From positions 1-12,165 of the forward strand of contig DASSBJ010000046.1 of the NCBI GenBank assembly GCA_035698885.1: a stretch of DNA of 12,165 nucleotides, in the 5' to 3' direction. Source of the DNA: VRUE01 sp035698885 (GTDB lineage Bacteria; Actinomycetota; Thermoleophilia; Solirubrobacterales; 70-9). Made by a program: the position numbers and the translations under genes. Shown in pieces: positions 6,716-12,165 of this stretch. The notes below the pieces were generated by a model. That model was not told the DNA's origin and ran no database searches. It worked only from the letters and a program-made list of their open reading frames with translations. Each line of letters starts with the position of its first letter. Positions within the stretch are counted from its first letter, which is position 1.

Positions 6716-6882
6716 CGTCCGATCGGGGCGCGAGTGTTATGTCAACGCCCCCTACAGGACGGAGACGGAGTGATGCCCGGAGAGATCTTCGACCAGGATC
6801 GGCCAACCAGAAGGAGCGCGATGGCGCGGCGGCTCGACGAAGCCTTCGCCGGCTGCGAGCAGTGGACGCTCGCGCCACCGAG

Positions 6883-7536
6883 TCAGCGGCGCAGCGAGGC
6901 GATCTTCAGCCCGCGCGATCCCAGCTCCTCGAGGATGATCGGCAGGGCCGCGACGGTGCGCGCCCAGGAACCGGGGGCGCTGTAGTAGTCGGCGTCGTGC
7001 AGTAGGAGGATGTCGCCCGCGCGGGCGGAGCCGGTCGCCAGCCGGGCGATCGAACGTCCCGTCGCCCGCCTGCGCCAGTCCCTCCCCCACTGCGACCAGA
7101 GCACCGGCCGCCAGCCGCGCTCGCGGACGCTGCGCAGGGCGGCGCCGGTGTAGATCCCGTAGGGCGGCCGGTGGTCACGAATCTCCTGGCCGCTCGCCGC
7201 CTCGACCGTCGCGCGGCCGCGCTCGGCGTCGGCGGCGAACTGGCGAGGGGTCAGGCGCAGGGCGCTGCGGTGGCGATGGCAGTGCAGCTCGACCCGGTGG
7301 CCGGCGGCGACGATCTCCGCCACCAGCGCCGGACGCCGCTCGACCTGCTCGCCGGCACAGAAGAAGGTCGCCCGGGCGCCGGCCTCGCGCAGCGCCTCCA
7401 GCACGAGCGGCGTCCCCTGCGGGTGCGGGCCGTCGTCGAAGGTCAGCGCGACCCCGTCGAGCCCCTCCTCGCGCCGCACGATCCCGAGCCGCGCCGCGAC
7501 CCACGGCGAGTGCGGCGCCAGCGGGGCCCAGGTCAA
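6883..7536 (-). CDS. Polysaccharide deacetylase (NodB domain, carbohydrate esterase 4)
   Basis: 217 residues, nearly all NodB domain, a metal-dependent hydrolase that removes N- or O-acetyl groups from glycans. Motif 1 is TFDDGPHP (32-39) with the base and metal Asp. Motif 2 is LHCHRH, supplying H85 and H89 in the usual H-x3-H spacing. Motif 3 is RPPYG (123-127). The C-terminal LLLHD (177-181) supplies the catalytic His. All expected metal ligands are present, so it should be active. No signal peptide or membrane anchor is visible, which suggests a cytoplasmic substrate such as a lipid- or nucleotide-linked sugar, or a misplaced start. The start TTG overlaps the stop of the fusion gene (TTGA), so it is co-translated with it. 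The substrate is unknown; GlcNAc-containing precursors are the family norm. Confidence 0.9.
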   Translation of the reverse strand: MTWAPLAPHSPWVAARLGIVRREEGLDGVALTFDDGPHPQGTPLVLEALREAGARATFFCAGEQVERRPALVAEIVAAGHRVELHCHRHRSALRLTPRQFAADAERGRATVEAASGQEIRDHRPPYGIYTGAALRSVRERGWRPVLWSQWGRDWRRRATGRSIARLATGSARAGDILLLHDADYYSAPGSWARTVAALPIILEELGSRGLKIASLRR

Positions 7537-9821
7537 CGGCCTGCGTGGGTGGCGGCGCCCTGCCGGGCCGCGGGGCCGTTCGGCTGCGCGGCCGGCGACG
7601 GTTCGTCTTCGTCCCTGCCGAAGTGGATGCGGCCCTCGAGCGGTTTGGCGACGACCTTGTAGGGCGCTTCGCGGTCGATCACCGTGAACAGCAGGACGAT
7701 CGCCAGGGCGGCGAGGCTGACCGCGGTCGCGACCCGCTCCATGCGCAGCCGCCAGACCGGCTGCGGCTTGACCCGCGGCCGCGCCGCCAGCACCCGCGAG
7801 GAGATCGAGGGCAGCGAGGCGAAGCTCGAGTCGGGCGAGCGGCGCTCGCGGGTCAGGTGGCGCAGCACCGACTCGAGCTCGTGCTCGGAGCGCGCCACCT
7901 CGGCCAGGCCGAAGCGCTCGAAGGCGGCGTTGTTGGCCCGCAGGTGGCCGACGGAGAAGCCGTAGGAGACGACCGGACAGCCGCGGATGTGCGCCTCGAG
8001 CACGGTCAGCCCGGCGGTCGAGTGGACGATCGCGTCGGCGGCGGCCAGCCAGTCGCTCATCTGCTCGGTGAAGCCGATCGCCCGCATGCGCTCGTTGCCC
8101 GCGTAGCGCTGCTCGAGCCGCTCGCGCAGCTGCTCATTGCGGCCGGCGAGGCAGACGACCAGCGTGTCCTCCTCGCGCAGCGCCGCGTCGATCGCCCCGT
8201 CCAGGTCGCCTACTCCCCAGCCGCCGCCGGAGACCAGCACGAGGCGGCCGTGCGCGGGCAGCTCGAGCGCCTCGCGCGCCGCGGCGCGGGTGCGCGGCAT
8301 CAGGAAGTCGCGGGCGATCGGCGGCCGCAGCCACTCGACGCTGCCCGGGCCGACCAGCTGCTCGACCTCCTCGACCGACTCCGGATGGGTCACGTAGTGC
8401 AGGTCGACGCCGGGATGCGCCCAGTAGCGCAGCCCGGCGAGGTCGGTGATCGCCGAGTGCACCGGGACGAGCAGGCGGCGGTTCTCGCGCAGCATGCCGA
8501 GCACCGCGGTGACGCCCGGGTAGGTGGAGATGACGACATCGGGCTGGCGCTGTTCGATCGCCCGCATCAGGCCGCGGGCGCCGAACAGGTAGCTGAGGTG
8601 GTGCATCAGCCAGCGGGTCGGCGCGAACTTCGCGATCAGCCAGTACTGCAGGTCGAACAGCCAAGGCATCCAGCGGAAGGTGAAGCGCGAGCCGTCGCGA
8701 ACCACGGAGCCGCAGATCCTCGCCATCGCCTGCAGCCCGTCGACCACCTCGACCTCGGCGTCGGGCACGTCGCGTTCGACGTCGGCCTTGATCATCCGTG
8801 CCGGCAGGTCGTGGCCCTCGCCGATGTCGGCGGTCATCACCAGCACCCGCGGCGGCCGCTCCTCGGTCCCGGCGCTGCCGCGCAGGACCGGCTTCAGGCC
8901 GGGCACCGGGTCGGGCGGCCGGGTGGTGTTGCGCACCCACTCGACGTAGCGGCGCACGCCATCGCGGAAGCTCGTCTCCGCCTTCCAGCCGATCTCCTCC
9001 AGCGCGCGGGCGTTGGAGATCTGCTTGCCGGGGAAGTCGCCGGGGCGCGGCGGCGTGTGGACGATCTCGCAGCCCTCGGTGTTTTCCTGCACCCGCTCGG
9101 CGATTTCGAGGATCGTCACCACCTCCTCGCCGGAGAGGTTGTAGGTGCGGTTGGCGGCGGCCGGGGCGAGCGCCGAGACGATCCCGTCGGCGAGGTCCTC
9201 GACGTAGATGAAGCTGCGGCACTGGCTGCCGTCGCCGGCGATCGTCAGCGGCTTGCCTTCCAGCGCCAGGTCGGTGAACTTGGCGACGACGCCGGCGGCG
9301 CGGGCGCGCGGCCCGTAGGGGATGCCGAAGCGCAGCACCGTCGACTCCAGCTCGAACAGCTCGGCGTAGCCGGCGCAGTAGGTCTCCCCGGCCAGCTTGG
9401 TCGCGGTGTAGAGGTGGCGCGGCGCCGGGATCGGCGTGTCCTCGTCGACCGCCTGCTCGGCGCAGTCGCTGTAAACCCAGGTGGTCGAGCCGTAGACGAC
9501 GCGGCCGACCTCCGCCCGGCAGCCGGCCTCGAGCACGTTGAGCGTGCCGCGCGTGTTGACCTCCTCGGCCAGAACCGGGTCGGCGTGCACGTGGGCGACG
9601 TCGGCGACCGCGGCGAGGTGGATCACCGCGTCGCAGTCGCGCATCGCGAGGTCGAGGTTGCCGGGGTCGGTGATGCTGCCGGTGAAGGTCTCGACTTCGA
9701 GCGGCGAGTGGTAGGGCGAGGCGCTGAGGTCGAAGATCCGCGGTGTGTGGCCGTCGCGCATCAGCCGGTCGACCACGTGCGAGCCGATGAAGCCGCCGCC
9801 GCCGGTTACCAGGACCCTCAT
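7533..9821 (-). CDS. NDP-sugar epimerase/dehydratase fused to MGDG-synthase-like glycosyltransferase
   Basis: 762 residues with two enzymes in one chain. Residues 1-300 are an extended SDR of the NDP-sugar epimerase/dehydratase type: VTGGGGFIG (5-13) binds NAD(P), Ser112 precedes the YTATK catalytic pair (Tyr138, Lys142), and GIPYGPR and FIYVEDLADGI are family blocks. A proline-rich linker (301-323) follows. Residues 324-660 resemble the MGDG synthase/MurG group: VLVMTADIGEGHDLPA (326-341) is the acceptor-side Gly-rich loop, and STAGLTVLEAHIRGCPVVSY (601-620) the donor site with Glu609. A basic stretch, one transmembrane helix (about 698-715) and a hydrophilic 45-residue tail end the protein. 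The ATG overlaps the aminotransferase stop (ATGA) and has a strong AAGGAGG site. No stop or frame break separates the halves, so the fusion is in the DNA as given. It may make a sugar and transfer it to a lipid (inference). Confidence 0.9.
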   Translation of the reverse strand: MRVLVTGGGGFIGSHVVDRLMRDGHTPRIFDLSASPYHSPLEVETFTGSITDPGNLDLAMRDCDAVIHLAAVADVAHVHADPVLAEEVNTRGTLNVLEAGCRAEVGRVVYGSTTWVYSDCAEQAVDEDTPIPAPRHLYTATKLAGETYCAGYAELFELESTVLRFGIPYGPRARAAGVVAKFTDLALEGKPLTIAGDGSQCRSFIYVEDLADGIVSALAPAAANRTYNLSGEEVVTILEIAERVQENTEGCEIVHTPPRPGDFPGKQISNARALEEIGWKAETSFRDGVRRYVEWVRNTTRPPDPVPGLKPVLRGSAGTEERPPRVLVMTADIGEGHDLPARMIKADVERDVPDAEVEVVDGLQAMARICGSVVRDGSRFTFRWMPWLFDLQYWLIAKFAPTRWLMHHLSYLFGARGLMRAIEQRQPDVVISTYPGVTAVLGMLRENRRLLVPVHSAITDLAGLRYWAHPGVDLHYVTHPESVEEVEQLVGPGSVEWLRPPIARDFLMPRTRAAAREALELPAHGRLVLVSGGGWGVGDLDGAIDAALREEDTLVVCLAGRNEQLRERLEQRYAGNERMRAIGFTEQMSDWLAAADAIVHSTAGLTVLEAHIRGCPVVSYGFSVGHLRANNAAFERFGLAEVARSEHELESVLRHLTRERRSPDSSFASLPSISSRVLAARPRVKPQPVWRLRMERVATAVSLAALAIVLLFTVIDREAPYKVVAKPLEGRIHFGRDEDEPSPAAQPNGPAARQGAATHAGR

Positions 9822-10852
9822 GCTTCCTCCTTCGCGAGCGCCGCGTCCCGGTTCTCCGGTCGGTAGTAGAGCGGCACGCACCAGTGGTTCTGGGCGACCC
9901 ACTCGGTGTTCGGGAGCTCCTCGTCGCGGCCCATGATCCGGTGGCAGGGCTGCTCGTAGACGCGCCCGGTCGAGTTCTCGATCGGCTCGAAGACGATGTA
10001 CTTGTAGAGGCCGGAGGTCATCCCCTCGGGCAGCTCGAGGCGGGCCGGGTGCAGGGGGTCGAGGTGCTCGCGTGCGTAGGCGTTCTTCCAGGCGACGATC
10101 TCCTCCATGCGGTCCGCCTGGACCAGGCCGAGCGCCGCGGTGAACTCGCTCATCCGGAAGTTGAGCCCGTCGACCTCGTGCTCGAACTTGCCGTAGTTGC
10201 GGAACTTGCGCGCGAACTCGATCAGCTCGGGGTCGGCGGAGACGAGCACGCCGCCCTCGCCGGTGGAGACGGTCTTGGTCGCGTAGAGCGAGTAGACGCC
10301 GGCGTCGCCGAAGCCGCCGGGGCGGCGCCCGCCCCACCCGGCCCCGTGCGCGTGGGCGCAGTCCTCGAGCAGGAAGATGTCGTTCGCCTGGCAGTAGGCG
10401 GCGATGCGCTCGGCGTCGAAGGCGATGTGGCCGCCGATGTGGACGAGGATCGCCGCCCTCGGCCTGTGTCGCTCTGCCTTGCGCTCGAAGTCCTCGAAGG
10501 ACATGCAGAGGTCCTCGCGGTTGCAGTCGACGAACTCGACCTCGGCGCCGGCGCCGATCGCCGCCAGCGGCGTCGCCATGAAGGTGTTCGACGGACAGAG
10601 CACCGTCTCGCCGCGCACCCCGGCGAACTCGAGCGCGGCGAGGGCGCCGCCCGCCCAGCTCGACAGCCCCAGGCTCGGCAGCCCGTTCCAGCGCTCCCAG
10701 CGCCGCTCGAAGGCCTCCAGCATGCTGCCCTCCGACCACTGCTCGGAGTCGAGCACCTGGCTCCACAGCTCGAAGAGCCGCGCACGGTCACGGTGGTCGA
10801 ACCCGATCGCGAAACGACTCGCGTCGAGCGCAGAGCTGGCTGGGGAGGGCAC
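9818..10852 (-). CDS. DegT/DnrJ/EryC1/StrS-type sugar aminotransferase
   Basis: 344-residue PLP enzyme of the family that aminates NDP-keto-sugars for surface polysaccharides and antibiotics. LCPSNTFMATPLAAIGAGAEVEFVD is the family N-terminal block. EDCAHAHGA (163-171) holds the PLP-ring Asp164. GDAGVYSLYATKTVSTGEGG (182-201) carries the internal aldimine Lys193. RNYGKFEHEVDGLNFRMSEFTAALGLVQ matches the usual conserved RNYG and N-R-M-x-E blocks. The family typically has 360-400 residues, so this is on the short side but complete. The GTG start at 10852 gives PSPASSALDAS; no strong ribosome site is visible in the 29 nt after the transporter stop. It overlaps the fusion gene by four bases. The sugar substrate cannot be read from the sequence. 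Confidence 0.93.
   Translation of the reverse strand: MPSPASSALDASRFAIGFDHRDRARLFELWSQVLDSEQWSEGSMLEAFERRWERWNGLPSLGLSSWAGGALAALEFAGVRGETVLCPSNTFMATPLAAIGAGAEVEFVDCNREDLCMSFEDFERKAERHRPRAAILVHIGGHIAFDAERIAAYCQANDIFLLEDCAHAHGAGWGGRRPGGFGDAGVYSLYATKTVSTGEGGVLVSADPELIEFARKFRNYGKFEHEVDGLNFRMSEFTAALGLVQADRMEEIVAWKNAYAREHLDPLHPARLELPEGMTSGLYKYIVFEPIENSTGRVYEQPCHRIMGRDEELPNTEWVAQNHWCVPLYYRPENRDAALAKEEA
9826..9832 (-). promoter_or_regulatory. Ribosome binding site of the fusion gene (AAGGAGG)
   Basis: A near-ideal AAGGAGG lies four bases before the ATG at 9821-9819. It confirms that translation starts at MRVLVTGGGG rather than at one of the earlier in-frame start codons, which fall inside the aminotransferase gene. 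Confidence 0.85.
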
Positions 10853-10881
10853 GGCGCGCCGCAGGCTACCAGCGAGAGCCG

Positions 10882-11778
10882 TCAGCTCCCCTCTCGGGCG
10901 GAATCCAGGACGACGCCGACGGACTTGGAGCCCGCGAGCAGGACCGTGCCGGCGATCGCGATCGCGACGAAGATCAGCAGCGCGGCGCCGCCGAGCGGCG
11001 TGCCGCCCCACTTCTCGCCGAAGATCAGCGGCGCCAGCAGCACCGGGACGACGATCTGCACGGCGAACATCGTCGGCGCCACGCGCGTCGCCGGGCGGCG
11101 CTGCAGGGCGCTCATCTCGCTCAGCAGGGCGAGGCCCTCCGAGGCGGCGGCGCTGGCCAGCCAGACGGCGGCGACGAGCAGCGCCCCGGCGGCGAGCTCG
11201 TCGGTCAGCAGCTTGCTGGCGATCGCCGTCCAGGCGTAGCCGCAGCCGGCGGCGACCGTCGCCAGCCCGCCGAGCGCGCCGATGTCGACTCTTTCCACGC
11301 CCCGCTGTGGAAAAAGTCGAAAGCGCAGGGCATAGGGGGCCAGCACCGGGATCGCGACCAGGACCAGGGCAAAGGTGACGCCCGCCGCGCCGGCATGTTC
11401 GGTCGTCCGCTCCGGCGCCGCCCAGGCGACCCCGGCGACCCCAACCACGATCGCCGCCACCGCAACCCCCTCCCGCAAGCCGGGCGACTCGTCCAGCCGC
11501 GTGACCCCGAGCCACAGCAAAAGGATCAACCCGGCAGCCAAACAGGGCTGCACCACCGTAAGCGGCGCCAGCAAAAGAGCCACGATCTCCAGCGGCCACC
11601 CCAACAACCCCAGCCCCGTGGCTCCCAACCAGCGCCGATTCCGCACCAGCTTCCCGATCAAAGACAACCGCAGCGAATGCTCATCCGAGACCTCGCGAAC
11701 CTCCAACGCCTGCAAGGCGATCGACGTGTTGTAGAGCAAAGAAGCTCCCACAGCGGCCGCTATGCCGAGAGCCAACAC
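10882..11778 (-). CDS. DMT/EamA-like multispanning membrane transporter
   Basis: 298 residues with about nine hydrophobic segments, for example 2-19, 52-68, 70-92, 105-121, 131-151, 168-189 and the last around 262-283. This suits the drug/metabolite transporter superfamily. The segment VVQPCLAAGLILLLWLG resembles the block in DMT and NIPA-type magnesium transporters. The substrate is unknown. The GTG start follows a modest AGGG site. It is co-directional with the sugar aminotransferase, 29 nt upstream of it, so it may be first in that operon and export a sugar intermediate or lipid (inference). Equally it could be an unrelated metabolite exporter. DMT membership is moderately secure; sub-family assignment is not. 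Confidence 0.78.
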   Translation of the reverse strand: MLALGIAAAVGASLLYNTSIALQALEVREVSDEHSLRLSLIGKLVRNRRWLGATGLGLLGWPLEIVALLLAPLTVVQPCLAAGLILLLWLGVTRLDESPGLREGVAVAAIVVGVAGVAWAAPERTTEHAGAAGVTFALVLVAIPVLAPYALRFRLFPQRGVERVDIGALGGLATVAAGCGYAWTAIASKLLTDELAAGALLVAAVWLASAAASEGLALLSEMSALQRRPATRVAPTMFAVQIVVPVLLAPLIFGEKWGGTPLGGAALLIFVAIAIAGTVLLAGSKSVGVVLDSAREGS

Positions 11779-11821
11779 GGACGGACCCTACCCGTGCACG
11801 AAAGACGTTCCTCGGGCGGGA

Positions 11822-11940
11822 GGCGGTGGGTGGGGGTGTCCGGGCGGGGCGGCGTTAGTTTTTCGCTCGACCCCCACCTCGGACGGCCGCACACTCCGCG
11901 GGCGAAAAACCTAGCCCCGGCTGGACACCCCCACCCGCCG
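11822..11940. repeat. Large imperfect inverted repeat in the 191-bp gap upstream of the transporter
   Basis: Two arms face each other around a spacer of about 35 bases. The outer block GGGTGGGGGTGTCC (11828-11841) is matched perfectly by GGACACCCCCACCC (11923-11936). The inner block TTTTTCGC (11859-11866) is matched by GCGAAAAA (11902-11909). Between them CGGGGC is shared, with a length difference of four bases. The arms could form a long interrupted stem, or be two copies of an intergenic element in opposite orientation. It lies between the iron-sulfur protein stop and the transporter start, both on the minus strand. T5 next to the arms gives it some terminator character. Confidence 0.7.
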
Positions 11941-11969
11941 ACAGGACCCGCGCGCCAACAGCTCAGTCC

Positions 11970-12165
11970 CTACGTCTCTTGGTAAAGCGGCCCGTCCCCA
12001 CCCTCGGGCAACGTCAACCGCCCGCCCTTGGCGGTGATCGCCCCGCACTGCACGCAGTTGGAGGCGGTGACGTGGACGTCGACTTCGGCGGCGCCGCTCT
12101 CCAGCTGCTCCTCGGGGATCTCGTAGACCTGGGCCGGGCACATCGAGACCCACGTCTGGGCGATC
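11970..12165 (-). CDS. C-terminus of an ETF-quinone oxidoreductase/FixX-like ferredoxin domain, 5' end off the window
   Basis: The last 64 residues of a protein that enters from the right edge. MCPAQVYEIPEEQL, then SNCVQCGAITAKGG and LPEGGDGPLYQET at the end, follow the order of the C-terminal iron-sulfur domain of ETF-ubiquinone oxidoreductase (CPAGVYE, NCVHCKTCDIK, PEGGGGPxY). FixX ferredoxins share this domain. They pass electrons from ETF or FixABC to quinone. In the known domain four cysteines hold a 4Fe-4S cluster. Here three are present (CPA, and two in CVQC); the third of the CxxCxxC set is isoleucine. The cluster may be 3Fe-4S, altered, or absent. Whether the full protein is a long ETF-QO or a small FixX cannot be told from this fragment. 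Confidence 0.82.
   Translation of the reverse strand, partial: IAQTWVSMCPAQVYEIPEEQLESGAAEVDVHVTASNCVQCGAITAKGGRLTLPEGGDGPLYQET

Noticed and set aside
6740..6745. Perfect TTGACA on the minus strand inside a GGGGCG/CGCCCC repeat (6725-6751)
   Set aside because: No -10 box lies 16-18 bases further on (TCGGAC), and it would read into the 3' end of the opposite-strand hydrolase.
6773..6985. Small plus-strand frame starting MPGEIFDQD (or MARRLDEAF at 6821, preceded by AAGGAG) in the gap after the hydrolase
   Set aside because: Its last third is antisense to the conserved end of the deacetylase, the protein resembles nothing I know, and the ribosome-site match alone is weak support.
7545..9866. 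Long plus-strand frame of 773 codons opposite the fusion gene
   Set aside because: Rich in Arg, Asp, Val and His with no recognisable motif; a typical antisense shadow in GC-rich coding DNA.
9822..10766. The epimerase frame continuing upstream by about 315 codons
   Set aside because: That part lies inside the aminotransferase gene in another frame, is arginine- and proline-rich with no family match, and the strong AAGGAGG fixes the start at 9821.
10853..11599. The aminotransferase frame continuing upstream
   Set aside because: It runs inside the transporter gene as a shadow and adds nothing like the family's N-terminus.
1..12165. tRNA or rRNA genes, CRISPR arrays, transposases, phage or attachment sites
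   Set aside because: I looked for CCA-ended cloverleafs, regularly spaced repeats and mobile-element proteins on both strands and saw none.

Overview
The window is GC-rich DNA (about 70% by eye) with compact genes, frequent GTG and TTG starts, and protein sequences that look actinobacterial. My best guess is a deep-branching high-GC actinobacterium such as Thermoleophilia/Solirubrobacterales. This rests on protein style and gene order, not on a marker gene search.

Left half (1-5761): a translation-linked block, mostly on the minus strand. Reading leftwards it is rpmE (L31), a DUF1385/YqhQ-like membrane protein, prfA (RF1), prmC (RF1/RF2 glutamine methyltransferase) and a YrdC/Sua5-type threonylcarbamoyl-AMP synthase. 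The genes are 2-57 nt apart, so they look like one operon. glyA (serine hydroxymethyltransferase, cut by the left edge) lies further on in the same direction. A secreted lysyl-oxidase-like protein of opposite polarity sits between sua5 and glyA. The prmC-sua5 junction holds a long hairpin (15 of 17 pairs), preceded by an A7 run and an 8-codon mini-ORF and followed directly by the sua5 Shine-Dalgarno sequence.

Middle (5829-6882): an alpha/beta hydrolase on the plus strand, divergent from rpmE. It has an Asp where the nucleophile should be and no His at the usual catalytic position. The gap behind it carries two copies of a TGCGGG(G)TTTTTCG element.

Right half (6883-11778): a minus-strand cell-surface glycan cassette with a DMT/EamA-like transporter, a DegT-type sugar aminotransferase, a 762-residue protein and a NodB-type polysaccharide deacetylase. 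The 762-residue protein joins an NDP-sugar epimerase/dehydratase to an MGDG-synthase/MurG-like glycosyltransferase and ends in a transmembrane segment. The last three genes are translationally coupled (ATGA and TTGA overlaps). They could together make, transfer and trim a modified sugar on a membrane-linked acceptor; this is inference. A 119-bp imperfect inverted repeat fills the gap upstream of the transporter. The right edge holds the C-terminus of an ETF-quinone-oxidoreductase/FixX-like iron-sulfur protein that lacks one expected cluster cysteine.

The most unusual items are the epimerase-glycosyltransferase fusion and its cassette, the structured prmC-sua5 junction, the large inverted repeat, and the lysyl-oxidase-like protein that keeps the cofactor Lys/Tyr but not the copper histidines.
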